Shown: positions 20,108 to 27,414 of the stretch, in pieces
Position numbering within the stretch: the stretch's first letter is position 1
Layout: each line of letters opens with the position of its first letter
Assembly: GCA_945878065.1 (NCBI GenBank)
Contig: CAMDXA010000015.1
Location: 1-47,206, forward strand
DNA length: 47,206 nucleotides
Source: Bordetella parapertussis
GTDB lineage: Bacteria; Pseudomonadota; Gammaproteobacteria; Burkholderiales; Burkholderiaceae_C
Reading direction: 5' to 3'
Program-made: the position numbers and the translations under genes
Notes under the pieces: generated by a model
The model's input: the letters and a program-made list of their open reading frames with translations, nothing else
Database searches by the model: none
What the model was told of the DNA's origin: nothing

Positions 20108-20208
20108 AATTTTCTTTTCCACTGCATCCCATTTTTTATCCCACTCGGCATTGGGCGTAGCCCCCAAGTCCGCCCACCCACACCCGCCGTGCATTGCATC
20201 GTCAGGAC

Positions 20209-20274
20209 TGGGTGACACCGCCTACCAAAATGTACAAGAGCGAGCTGATCAAAGAAGGCCACTACGCCGCGTTT
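20209..20274 (+). pseudogene. remnant of a second acnB copy
   Basis: Sixty-six bases that read [20 protein letters not shown] in frame, against [20 protein letters not shown] in the intact acnB (18379-18444). By eye only about 8 of 66 bases differ, on the same strand. Similarity stops abruptly on both sides. It is a leftover of a duplicated or replaced acnB 3' region, separated from acnB by the inserted ATPase gene. Confidence 0.85.
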
Positions 20275-20286
20275 TACTTGGACGGG

Positions 20287-20406
20287 TTAGCGGTCGGTCA
20301 GCCCGCACTTCATCTCGTCAATGTTCACCATCTGCAGTACCTGTGCCAGCTGGTTAACCACGGCCACGGCCTATTGGTGCACTTTCATATATTTGGCGTG
20401 GTCTGA
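20287..20406 (-). pseudogene. possible decayed gene end
   Basis: On the minus strand a 27-residue frame reads AVAVVNQLAQVLQMVNIDEM and then KCGLTDR before TAA (20287-20289). It has a protein-like amino-acid mix. The frame continues upstream through an in-frame TAG (20371-20373) into SDHAKYMKVHQ. This could be the decayed 3' end of a gene on the minus strand. I do not recognise the family, and chance cannot be excluded. Confidence 0.3.
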
Positions 20407-20691
20407 CAGATTTTATAAATTTAAAGATCTCAATCTATTAAAAAGTTAACTTAATAGAAGTAATATTTATCGTTTTGAAGCTATAGTGCAGCTACCGAAC
20501 CCGCTCGAGCATTTGATCGATCAAGCGGGTGGATTGCAAGCAAGGAGCACCGGGTTTCATGGCAAATTTATACCTGCATAAAAAAATAGCCTGTAGTCGT
20601 CCAGTCCATTTTGCAAGAGGTTTGCTGCCATTTCAACAAAATGTATTGACTCGGACCGGATGTATTTATCGGGTTTTGCGGGATAAATTAC
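20407..20691. other. intergenic region before the first cassette-like gene
   Basis: No gene found. AT-rich at first (20407-20480), then an inverted repeat with 7-base arms, ACCCGCT (20499-20505) and AGCGGGT (20524-20530), enclosing the 12-base palindrome TTGATCGATCAA. No T-run follows, so it is not a standard terminator. Its right end meets the GTTAGCC core-like site at 20692. Confidence 0.4.
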
Positions 20692-20698
20692 GTTAGCC
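20692..20698 (+). repeat. integron-cassette core-like site, left boundary
   Basis: GTTAGCC fits the GTTRRRY recombination core of integron cassettes, and is followed by ACC and, 10 bases later, the gene start, as in real cassettes. Its exact reverse complement GGCTAAC occurs at 21360-21366, overlapping the stop of the gene, which is the expected arrangement for the two ends of one cassette. Confidence 0.55.
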
Positions 20699-20708
20699 AC
20701 CTTTTAAT

Positions 20709-21365
20709 ATGAACCGCCTAAAGACTTTTCTCCCCGCTCTAGCCGGGATAGCAATCCTAGCCGGACTTGCCATGCTAGTTGGTTTGGTTGTCTACGCTTT
20801 CTTCCAGTACCTCAGTTCAGTACCGAAAGAGCTTGGCGCTGCACTTGTCGCTGCTGCGGCAACAATCCTTGTCGCCACCGTTACTGTCATGGTTGGCCGC
20901 TACTACGAGCGCAGAAAGGAACTGGATGCGCTTTTCAGAGAAAAGAAAACAGAAATCTATGACGAATTTCTGAAAGAATTTTTTACGTTGTTCTGGGGTG
21001 CCAGTAAAACCGATGCGGCAGCAGAAAAGGATTTGGTTTCATTCCTTCGTGAGTTCACTCGGAAGCTCGTGCTCTGGAGCGGACCAGAGGTAATCAAAGC
21101 CTTTGTCGCTTGGAAAAATCATCTCGCAAAGGGAACCCCAGATGCGAAATCAATCTTTCTTAATGAAGCCTTCCTATTGGCGATTAGACGTGATCTGCGT
21201 CACTCAAACATAGGTCTGCGCAAAGGCTTCTTTGCTAGACTTTTCCTGCAACAGGGGGAACTTTTTCTCGACATGGCAGCGAAAAATCCAGATTTGACCC
21301 TAGCAGCACTTGCTGAGGTCGAGAATGCACTCAATATTCAAAAAGTTGAGGCCGAAGGTGGCTAA
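20709..21365 (+). CDS. membrane protein of unknown function, cassette-borne
   Basis: I do not recognise this 218-residue protein. Two hydrophobic helices occupy about residues 8-32 and 42-64 (LAGIAILAGLAMLVGLVVYA; AALVAAAATILVATVTVMVG). They are followed by a charged linker (YYERRKELDALFREKK) and a helical cytosolic domain of about 150 residues with no catalytic motif. Codon use and base composition differ from the neighbouring housekeeping genes. The gene lies between a GTTAGCC core-like site and a GGCTAAC site that contains its TAA stop. That geometry matches a single-gene integron cassette. No ribosome site is obvious upstream of the ATG, also common in cassettes. Confidence 0.7.
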   Translation: MNRLKTFLPALAGIAILAGLAMLVGLVVYAFFQYLSSVPKELGAALVAAAATILVATVTVMVGRYYERRKELDALFREKKTEIYDEFLKEFFTLFWGASKTDAAAEKDLVSFLREFTRKLVLWSGPEVIKAFVAWKNHLAKGTPDAKSIFLNEAFLLAIRRDLRHSNIGLRKGFFARLFLQQGELFLDMAAKNPDLTLAALAEVENALNIQKVEAEGG

Positions 21366-21366
21366 C
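21360..21366 (+). repeat. attC-like left half-site (R'' core)
   Basis: GGCTAAC, the reverse complement of the GTTAGCC at 20692-20698, overlaps the stop codon of the membrane-protein gene. A GTTGGAC that also fits GTTRRRY lies at 21394-21400. That would make the site only about 41 bases long, shorter than known attC sites, so the element is probably degenerate or deleted internally. Confidence 0.45.
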
Positions 21367-21400
21367 CTAGCGCTTAACCGCTCTCCCTTTGGTCGTTGGA

Positions 21401-21425
21401 CGTTGCGCGATAAAGCCGCGCAACG
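21401..21425. repeat. 8-base inverted repeat
   Basis: CGTTGCGC (21401-21408) and GCGCAACG (21418-21425) pair perfectly around a 9-base loop, just after the GTTGGAC core-like sequence and before the next gene. It could be part of a degenerate recombination site or a small transcription hairpin; no T-run follows. Confidence 0.4.
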
Positions 21426-21448
21426 CCGGTGACTTCTACGGTAGCCTC

Positions 21449-21940
21449 ATGAACATGCCCCTGCGCCAGCAACTCGTCGATGCCGCTCTGATGTGGGAAG
21501 CGCGCTTCGGTAACGCGCCGCAGATTACGACTGTGCTGTCCGAGTACGACACCGCCATGCTGGTCGGGATGACCGAAGAGCAGTACTCGGCTGCAATGGT
21601 CGGCGCGACGTCCGTACAGAGAGGTTATGACTTCAAGCACCGAGGAAGGCGCTATCAAGTCAAGGGAAACCGGCCGAGTGGCAAACCCCGCAGCTCCGTC
21701 ACGTGGGTGCGTAAAGCAACGAACTACGACTGGGACAGCCTTGTCTGGATCCTCTACGACTCGAAGTACGTCATTCAGGAGGCATGGCTCTGGGAAGTAG
21801 ACGCATATCGAGAGGCGTTTCACGAGGTCAAACGCCTCTCACCGTCTCATTACCGGAGCGGCAAAGCACTTCCCGCACAAAGAACGAGGCGTCCACCGGA
21901 CGAAGGCCTCCATGATAGTTACGCAAATGAAACTAATTGA
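21449..21940 (+). CDS. unknown protein with nuclease-like motif, cassette-borne
   Basis: About 163 residues from the ATG at 21449; an upstream frame extends to 21389 but runs through the hairpin region. I cannot name a family with certainty. The central part GYDFKHRGRRYQVKGNRPSG has the order of a PD-(D/E)XK nuclease core (acidic residue, strand, then Q-x-K), as in some small restriction-like proteins. After it come SSVTWVRKA and a tryptophan-rich strand (YDWDSLVWILYD). The C-terminal 30 residues look disordered. There is no partner methylase. It lies upstream of a GCCTAAC site at 21960, so it may be a second gene cassette. Nuclease activity is only an inference from a short motif. Confidence 0.55.
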   Translation: MNMPLRQQLVDAALMWEARFGNAPQITTVLSEYDTAMLVGMTEEQYSAAMVGATSVQRGYDFKHRGRRYQVKGNRPSGKPRSSVTWVRKATNYDWDSLVWILYDSKYVIQEAWLWEVDAYREAFHEVKRLSPSHYRSGKALPAQRTRRPPDEGLHDSYANETN

Positions 21941-21959
21941 GCAGCGGTTCGAACGTGGA

Positions 21960-21979
21960 GCCTAACCCCTCGATCAAGC
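21960..21979 (+). repeat. truncated attC-like site
   Basis: The 20 bases start GCCTAAC and end TCGATCAAGC. They match the left end of typical attC sites (RYYYAAC, then a TTCRTTCAAGC-like L'' box) in order and spacing. No matching right half (a GCTTGA-like box followed by GTTRRRY) was found in the next 150 bases, so the site seems cut off, probably where the toxin remnant begins. Confidence 0.5.
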
Positions 21980-22025
21980 TGAGCACCAATGTTCGACGTC
22001 ATGAAATTTACTTCCCTGTGGTTAG

Positions 22026-22205
22026 CGTTTTTGCCAACAGGACGTATGGCGTTTGAGATTCAATACTTCCATGAGCGCGTTTTATTATTTTTTGATGGGC
22101 AAGAGAGTAGTCGTTCTGCATGCGTTTATAAAGAAGTCGCAGCAGACCCCTGACAAGGAATTGAACACGGCGCGAAAGCGCCTGAAGGAGGTGATGCATG
22201 GCTGA
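22026..22205 (+). pseudogene. 3' remnant of a HigB/Gp49-type toxin gene
   Basis: The frame 22026-22205 reads VWRLRFNTSMSAFYYFLMG and then KRVVVLHAFIKKSQQTP, with DKELNTARKRLKEVM before the stop. This is the C-terminal half of the RelE-superfamily HigB toxins (DUF891/phage Gp49-like), mRNA-cleaving partners of XRE antitoxins. The frame is closed by TAG at 22023-22025, and the N-terminal half of the toxin is missing. Its end overlaps the start of an XRE antitoxin-like gene by 8 bases, the normal higBA arrangement. It was broken by whatever joined it to the cassette-like DNA on its left; an active toxin is unlikely. Confidence 0.75.
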
Positions 22206-22440
22206 CTTGAAGTACAAACCGGTTCCTCATAATCACGCTGAATTTTTGGCGGCAGCAAGTCAACGCCCAGGATTTAATGGTGCCTACGATAGCCTTGAAC
22301 TCGAATACAACGTTGCAAGCCAGATGCTCAAAGCGCGTGCGAAAGCAGGCTTGACGCAAGACGCAGTCGCAGAGCGCATGGGTACAACAAAGAGTGCAAT
22401 TTCGCGCCTGGAGGGTGCTGCTCTTGTTCACGCATCTTGA
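22198..22440 (+). pseudogene. truncated XRE-family antitoxin (HigA-like)
   Basis: The 80-residue frame opens MADLKYKPVPHNHAEFL and carries the helix-turn-helix AGLTQDAVAERMGTTKSAIS to SRLEG, typical of antitoxins that pair with HigB/Gp49 toxins. Family members continue for 20-30 residues more; here the sense ends near 22415, after which the DNA is the antisense of a neighbouring minus-strand gene end and the tail (AALVHAS) is accidental. Ribosome site GGAGG lies 7-11 bases before the ATG. DNA binding by the remaining domain is possible but unproven. Confidence 0.75.
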
Positions 22441-22606
22441 TCAAGTCAGCTGCTGTCAATACAACATCACGTCCATCAAGCGACACAACAATGCTGGTGT
22501 TCGTTTTAATGGCAAGGTCTTGAGCTGAACGAGCAGCGCGTTGGATGGCTGCAAATGAGCCTGCCAAATCTGGATCAGATGAAGAAAGAATATCTTTGGG
22601 GTTCAT
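22328..22606 (-). pseudogene. small partner protein of a zeta-type toxin, 3' end replaced
   Basis: A minus-strand frame beginning MNPKDILSSSDPDLAGSF and continuing AAIQRAARSAQDLAIKTNT to a short strand (SIVVSLDGRDVVLTA) and LIKMREQEQ. Small proteins of this type occur next to zeta-toxin genes in Proteobacteria and are presumed partners or antitoxins. Native sequence seems to end near 22415; the residues after QEQ come from the antisense of the HigA-like gene. The ATG overlaps the stop of the zeta-like remnant as ATGA. Confidence 0.6.
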
Positions 22607-22866
22607 TTGTCACTCCAGTCAATCAGTTTGGGTTTAATGCCGTAGTTGTCGAACAAAACCCATGAGTCAACTACCTTGCTGTAACGATCATGAAAGTTAG
22701 CTAAGCCCGCCTTGAAGCGTCTGCGAATAACGTCTTCATGGATATTGTGCCCACCCTGTTGAACGCGATGTGCCACCCTCGACACGGCAATGTCTTCATT
22801 AGGGAATGACAAGAACCACAGTTTGACTTGGTAGCCATGGGTCTGCCACAAGGCTATCTTTTTCAA
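22603..22866 (-). pseudogene. C-terminal remnant of a zeta-toxin family kinase
   Basis: The 87-residue frame reads WQTHGYQVKLWFLSFPNED, then VAHRVQQGGHNIHEDVIRRR and LIDWSDK, which matches the C-terminal part of zeta-toxin-like P-loop kinases (conserved GGHxIxxxxIxRRF). The N-terminal half with the Walker A loop is missing: the frame hits a stop just upstream and has no ATG, only a TTG at 22864-22866. Homology appears to continue a few codons past that TTG before breaking off near 22877. Enzyme activity is therefore not expected. Confidence 0.75.
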
Positions 22867-23019
22867 GTAGATGTTTTAGGCATTTTATGCTCTGCAGGAC
22901 GAGTAGCCAGCAGGAAGATATGGGCTTCATCTTCTCAGTGTTTGGAGCCTCCTAAAACCGGGGCGCTTCAGGCCCATCCCTTGATCGGATATACCCAAAT
23001 CTTTGAGCCTCAGCCCCGC

Positions 23020-23053
23020 TTGACAAACGCCCTCTATTCTGTACAGTCTGTAC
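23020..23053 (+). promoter_or_regulatory. promoter and palindromic operator of the phd-PIN operon
   Basis: A consensus -35 TTGACA (23020-23025) is followed 16 bases later by TACAGT (23042-23047) as -10. A perfect 13-base palindrome, GTACAG-T-CTGTAC (23041-23053), covers the -10, a position suited to repression by the antitoxin, as in other Phd/YefM systems. The binding protein is inferred. Confidence 0.6.
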
Positions 23054-23072
23054 GGAATAAAAGGAGGTTGTC

Positions 23073-23339
23073 ATGATCGACAAGAAAACATACGGCTTAG
23101 AGCAGGCCAGGGCGCAACTGCCCTTGATTGCTGCCGAAGCAGAAGCGGGTTACAGCAGCGAAATCACTCGTCACGGCAAGCCCGTGGCCGTGGTGGTGCC
23201 GGTCAAGCAATGGCAGGCACAGCAAGGCCGGGCAGTCAAAGTTGACGGCATATTGGCTTTGCGCGGCACCGGTGCAGGTTTGTGGCCACGTGGCGCAGCA
23301 AGTGCCGTCGCGCAATTGCGCAACGAGTGGCAGGACTGA
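23073..23339 (+). CDS. Phd/YefM-family antitoxin
   Basis: An 88-residue antitoxin that should neutralise the PIN-domain toxin encoded next to it and repress the operon. The N-terminal Phd fold is clear: KTYGLEQARAQLPLIAAEAE and then ITRHGKPVAVVVPVKQW, the standard strand-helix pattern with RHGKPVAVVVP. The C-terminal 35 residues, richer in glycine and alanine, would be the toxin-wrapping tail. AGGAGG lies 7 bases before the ATG. The toxin gene follows after 3 bases. Confidence 0.88.
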   Translation: MIDKKTYGLEQARAQLPLIAAEAEAGYSSEITRHGKPVAVVVPVKQWQAQQGRAVKVDGILALRGTGAGLWPRGAASAVAQLRNEWQD

Positions 23340-23342
23340 CGC

Positions 23343-23798
23343 ATGACCGAAATTGTGCCTGTCTACAAAGCAGGCTGGGGCAACTTGGGTGATGGTGTCA
23401 CGATGCTGGTGGACACCGCGCCGTGGATATATGTGTTGGAAGACCACCCTGTGTTTGCGCCACGCTTTACCGGTTTGTTTGAAGCCGCAGAGCTTGGCCG
23501 TATACAACTGGCCTTGACCACCGTCACTTTGGCTGAGGTGTTGACCGGTCCATTGAAGGCAAAGCAAACCGCATTGGCTAAGCGTTATGAAAAAGCGCTG
23601 GGGCGTTACCACGTGGTACCGTTATCGGCGCAAGTAGCTGTCATGGCCGCACAGTTGCGGGTGCAATACCGTTTGAAGTTGCCCGATGCGGTGCAATTGG
23701 CATCGGCCTTGGACATAGGTGCGGCGGCTTTGGTCACCCACGAAAGAGATTTTTCTAAGGTGTTGGATTTCCCAGTTTTAACCGGCGAAACAGCCTAA
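23343..23798 (+). CDS. PIN-domain toxin (VapC-like ribonuclease)
   Basis: A 151-residue PIN-domain protein, predicted metal-dependent RNase and toxin of the pair. The four acidic active-site residues are present: Asp24 (MLVDTAPWIY), Glu64 (TLAEVL), Asp114 (LPDAVQLASA) and Asp135 (HERDFSKV). The first 20 residues before MLVD are poorly conserved in such proteins, and the ATG at 23403 is an alternative start. Unlike the other two toxin-antitoxin sets in this island, this one looks complete and has an intact promoter. RNA target cannot be predicted. Confidence 0.9.
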   Translation: MTEIVPVYKAGWGNLGDGVTMLVDTAPWIYVLEDHPVFAPRFTGLFEAAELGRIQLALTTVTLAEVLTGPLKAKQTALAKRYEKALGRYHVVPLSAQVAVMAAQLRVQYRLKLPDAVQLASALDIGAAALVTHERDFSKVLDFPVLTGETA

Positions 23799-23848
23799 AA
23801 GCACTTGCGCAAACGCAGCTGTCTTCAGGATTTTCGGTAAGGCTGCAC

Positions 23849-23895
23849 CACTCAATGCACGAACACCATATTCGTGATGAATTCGCCACTGAGTG
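23849..23895. repeat. nested inverted repeat
   Basis: Outer arms CACTCA (23849-23854) and TGAGTG (23890-23895) enclose inner arms CACGAA (23858-23863) and TTCGTG (23871-23876). It lies in the convergent gap between the PIN toxin and guaC. No T-run follows the outer stem. It could be a weak bidirectional terminator or the border of the accessory island. Confidence 0.4.
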
Positions 23896-23918
23896 AGGTT
23901 TGCTCAGAGCTGTATGTT

Positions 23919-24896
23919 TCACATCAACAAATGCTCTCCGTCATTTGCACCGCCCAAGATGACATAGTTCACTTTGCGTACATCCATCAACTTGGTGCCG
24001 CCCGCGTAAGAAATGGAGCTTTGCAAATCCTGCTCCATCTCAAACAAGGTATCGGCCAATCGGCCTTTGATCGGCTCCAAAATACGTTTGCCTTCCACGT
24101 GCTTGTATTCGCCCTTGTTGAAGTCAGAGGCCGAGCCGTAATATTCCTTGAACAAGCGGCCATCGACTTCCACCGTTTGTCCGGGTGACTCTTCGTGTCC
24201 TGCCAGCATGGAGCCGATCATCACCATGGATGCACCGAAGCGAATGCTTTTGGCGATGTCGCCGTGTTCACGAATGCCGCCGTCAGCAATGATGGGCTTG
24301 GTCGCCACGCGAGCACACCACTTGAGCGCAGACAGTTGCCAGCCGCCAGTGCCAAAACCTGTTTTAAGTTTGGTGATGCACACCTTGCCCGGACCAATAC
24401 CGACCTTGGTCGCGTCTGCGCCCCAAGTTTCTAAATCGATCACCGCCTCAGGCGTGCCCACGTTGCCTGCGATGACAAACGCACCCGGCAAATGTTCTTT
24501 CAGATGCGTGATCATGCGGTGCACATTGTCCGAATGACCGTGCGCGATATCGATGGTGATGTAGTCGGGGCAGAGTCCCTCGGCGCGCCAGGCGGCCACG
24601 GTGTCGTAATCGGCTTGTTTCACACCGAGAGAAACTGATGCATACATGCCTTTGGTTTTGCAGTCGCGCACAAACTTGACGTTATCCAGATCAAACCGGT
24701 GCATCACATAAAAATAGCCATTGGCCGCCAGCCATTCGCAAATACTTTCGTTCACCACGGTTTTCATATTCGCTGGAACCACGGGGAGGCGAAATGTGTG
24801 TTTGCCTAAGGTGACGCCGGTGTCGCATTCAGCGCGACTTTGCACGCGGCATTTGCGCGGCAGTAAAAGAATATTGTCGTAATCAAAAATTTCCAT
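23919..24896 (-). CDS. guaC: GMP reductase
   Basis: Converts GMP to IMP with NADPH, returning guanine nucleotides to the purine pool. The 325-residue TIM barrel is of the GuaC2 type (shorter than IMP dehydrogenase, no CBS domains). The catalytic Cys173 lies in [11 protein letters not shown], and [28 protein letters not shown] and the substrate-loop region FKEYYGSAS are present. The start [13 protein letters not shown] is standard. It stands alone on the minus strand between the toxin-antitoxin operon (convergent) and uvrD (divergent). Confidence 0.95.
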   Translation of the reverse strand: MEIFDYDNILLLPRKCRVQSRAECDTGVTLGKHTFRLPVVPANMKTVVNESICEWLAANGYFYVMHRFDLDNVKFVRDCKTKGMYASVSLGVKQADYDTVAAWRAEGLCPDYITIDIAHGHSDNVHRMITHLKEHLPGAFVIAGNVGTPEAVIDLETWGADATKVGIGPGKVCITKLKTGFGTGGWQLSALKWCARVATKPIIADGGIREHGDIAKSIRFGASMVMIGSMLAGHEESPGQTVEVDGRLFKEYYGSASDFNKGEYKHVEGKRILEPIKGRLADTLFEMEQDLQSSISYAGGTKLMDVRKVNYVILGGANDGEHLLM

Positions 24897-24997
24897 GAAC
24901 CAGGCTCCAAAAAATAAAACAAGGAGAGCGCTTGGCTTGGCCGGTTCGGAAAAACCGGACGCAAGAATCTTGGGCCCGGTGATTGATTCTACGCACT

Positions 24998-25025
24998 TTG
25001 GCAGGTCGTCTTGACTGCCTACAAT
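24998..25025 (+). promoter_or_regulatory. uvrD promoter, leaderless
   Basis: TTGGCA (24998-25003), 16-base spacer, TACAAT (25020-25025). Counting 7 bases from the end of the -10 puts the transcript start on base 25032, the A of the uvrD ATG. No ribosome site exists, so the message is probably leaderless. Confidence 0.65.
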
Positions 25026-25031
25026 CGACTG

Positions 25032-27410
25032 ATGCTCACAGGCCTTTCCCCCGATTTATCCTCCCCTTTGTTACAAGGCCTCAACCCCGAACAGCAAGCG
25101 GCAGTGGGTTTGCCGGCGCATCATGCGCTGATATTGGCCGGTGCCGGTTCGGGCAAAACACGGGTGCTCACCACCCGTATTGCATGGTTGCTGCAAACCC
25201 GACAGGTGTCGCCGGGCGGTTTGATCGCGGTGACCTTCACCAACAAAGCGGCCAAAGAAATGCTGACGCGTTTGAGCGCCATGCTGCCAGTGAACGTGCG
25301 CGGTATGTGGATTGGCACGTTCCACGGCTTGTGCAACCGGTTTTTGCGGGCGCATTGGAAGCTGGCCAATCTGCCGCAGTCGTTTCAAATTTTGGATACC
25401 CAAGACCAGTTGTCGGCGGTCAAGCGCTTGCTCAAGCAATTCAATATCGACGATGAACGCTTTCCACCCAAGCAAGTGCAATGGTTTATTGCGGGTTGCA
25501 AAGAAGAAGGTTTGCGTCCCAAAGATGTGGTGGTGAGAGACCCAGAAACCCGCCAAAAAGTCGAGCTCTATCAGTTGTATGAAGACCAGTGTCAACGCGA
25601 AGGCGTGGTGGATTTCGGCGAGTTGATGTTGCGCAGTTATGAGTTGTTGCGTGACAGCGATGCCCTCAGAGCGCACTACCAAGAGCGCTTTAAACATATT
25701 TTGATCGACGAGTTTCAAGACACCAATCGGCTGCAATACGCTTGGATCAAGCTGTTGTGTGGCGCACATAGCGCGGTGATGGCGGTCGGCGACGATGACC
25801 AAAGTATTTATGCATTCCGTGGAGCGCGGGTCGGCAATATGGCCGACTTTGTGCGTGAATTTGATGTGCAGCACCAAATCAAACTCGAGCAAAACTACCG
25901 CAGCCACAGCCACATCCTGGACACGGCCAACGAGCTGATCAAACACAACAAAACACGTTTAGGTAAAAACTTGCACACCACCCAAGGTGCGGGTGAACCG
26001 GTGCGGGTCATGGAGTCGCCCGGCGATTTGGCAGAAGCCAATTGGATCGTTGAAGAAATCAAGCAACTGCTGCGTGATGGCCGAGACGGTGAGGGTGAAA
26101 AAGGTGTGTCAGCGCGCAGCGAAGTTGCCATTCTTTACCGCAGCAACGCGCAAAGCCGCGTGATCGAAACTGCCTTGTTCAACGCGGCCATGCCTTACCG
26201 CGTGTATGGCGGCTTGCGCTTTTTCGAGCGCGCTGAAATCAAACATGCGTTGGCGTATTTGCGTTTGCTCGAGAACCCGCGCGATGACACCAGTTTCATG
26301 CGCGTGGTCAATTTCCCGCCGCGCGGCATTGGCGCACGCAGCATCGAACAATTGCAAGATGCGGCCCGCGCCAGCGGTTGCGCCTTGCACGACGCGGTCA
26401 GCAGCATCGGTGGCAAAGCCGGTGCGAACATTTCCGCGTTCGTCGCCAAGCTCGATGTGTTGCGCGAGCAAACCCAAGGCCAGACGCTGCGGCAAATCAT
26501 TGAACTGGTGTTAGACCACAGCCAGTTGATCGAGCATTACCAAGCCGAGCGCGAAGGCGCGGACCGTGTAGAGAACTTGCAAGAGTTGGTCAACGCCGCC
26601 GAGAGTTTTGTCACGCAAGAAGGTTTTGGCAAAGACGCAGTGGCTTTACCAGTGGACGAGGCATTGCAAAGCCAGGCCGACTTTGCCGCGTCGCAAGCAG
26701 CGGCTGGCGGCGCGACACTGCAGCCGGACACAGACACGGGCGAAACCTTGTCGCCCTTGGCAGCGTTTCTCAGCCATGCGGCTTTGGAGGCAGGGGATAA
26801 CCAAGCGCAAGCCGGACAAGATGCGGTGCAACTGATGACGGTGCACGCCGCCAAAGGTTTGGAGTTTGACTGTGTGTTCATCACCGGTTTGGAAGAAGGT
26901 TTGTTCCCGCATGAAAACGCCATGAGCGATTTCGAAGGCTTGGAGGAAGAACGCCGTTTGATGTATGTGGCCATCACGCGTGCGCGCAAACGTTTGTACC
27001 TGAGCCATTCGCAAACCCGCATGTTGCACGGACAAACCCGCTACAACATCAAGAGCCGGTTCTTTGATGAAATGCCCGAGCACACGTTGAAATGGTTGAC
27101 ACCGAAAACCGGTTTGCAAGCGCCGCCTATATGGGGCAGCAGACCGGCTGGCTTTGGCAACAACGATTCAGGCCGCGCCGGTTTCTATACATCCACGCCA
27201 CCCACTATTCCACAGCGTGCCAACCCGGCGACAGCCAGCGGTCCAAATGCTTGGGTGCGCAGTGGCATGCAGGTGTTTCACACCAAGTTCGGCGAAGGTA
27301 CCGTGGTGTCTATGGAAGGTGTGGGTGACGACGCCCGTGCGCAGGTGAAATTCAACCGGCACGGGGTGAAATGGCTGGCCTTGTCAGTGGCCAAATTGAC
27401 ACCGGTGTGA
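25032..27410 (+). CDS. uvrD: UvrD/PcrA-type DNA helicase (helicase II)
   Basis: Superfamily 1A 3'-5' helicase used in nucleotide excision and mismatch repair and in clearing RecA filaments. The 792 residues contain all core motifs: Walker A GAGSGKT (37-43), [12 protein letters not shown] (II), [13 protein letters not shown] (III), [12 protein letters not shown] (IV), [11 protein letters not shown] (V) and [13 protein letters not shown] (VI). The C-terminal extension ends in a Tudor-like RNA-polymerase-binding segment ([29 protein letters not shown]). Start is the ATG at 25032, supported by the promoter placement; a TTG at 25011 is the alternative but lies inside the promoter spacer. Convergent with the next gene, 4 bases apart. 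Confidence 0.95.
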   Translation: MLTGLSPDLSSPLLQGLNPEQQAAVGLPAHHALILAGAGSGKTRVLTTRIAWLLQTRQVSPGGLIAVTFTNKAAKEMLTRLSAMLPVNVRGMWIGTFHGLCNRFLRAHWKLANLPQSFQILDTQDQLSAVKRLLKQFNIDDERFPPKQVQWFIAGCKEEGLRPKDVVVRDPETRQKVELYQLYEDQCQREGVVDFGELMLRSYELLRDSDALRAHYQERFKHILIDEFQDTNRLQYAWIKLLCGAHSAVMAVGDDDQSIYAFRGARVGNMADFVREFDVQHQIKLEQNYRSHSHILDTANELIKHNKTRLGKNLHTTQGAGEPVRVMESPGDLAEANWIVEEIKQLLRDGRDGEGEKGVSARSEVAILYRSNAQSRVIETALFNAAMPYRVYGGLRFFERAEIKHALAYLRLLENPRDDTSFMRVVNFPPRGIGARSIEQLQDAARASGCALHDAVSSIGGKAGANISAFVAKLDVLREQTQGQTLRQIIELVLDHSQLIEHYQAEREGADRVENLQELVNAAESFVTQEGFGKDAVALPVDEALQSQADFAASQAAAGGATLQPDTDTGETLSPLAAFLSHAALEAGDNQAQAGQDAVQLMTVHAAKGLEFDCVFITGLEEGLFPHENAMSDFEGLEEERRLMYVAITRARKRLYLSHSQTRMLHGQTRYNIKSRFFDEMPEHTLKWLTPKTGLQAPPIWGSRPAGFGNNDSGRAGFYTSTPPTIPQRANPATASGPNAWVRSGMQVFHTKFGEGTVVSMEGVGDDARAQVKFNRHGVKWLALSVAKLTPV

Positions 27411-27414
27411 TGCC

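Noticed and set aside
20499..20530. Inverted repeat as a terminator or phage attachment site
   Set aside because: No T-run follows, no integrase or tRNA is near, and the arms are only 7 bases; kept only as a note in the intergenic entry.
18777..23798. Prophage or insertion sequence
   Set aside because: No transposase, integrase, phage structural gene, terminal inverted repeats or target duplication could be seen; cassette-type recombination and deletion explain the pieces better.
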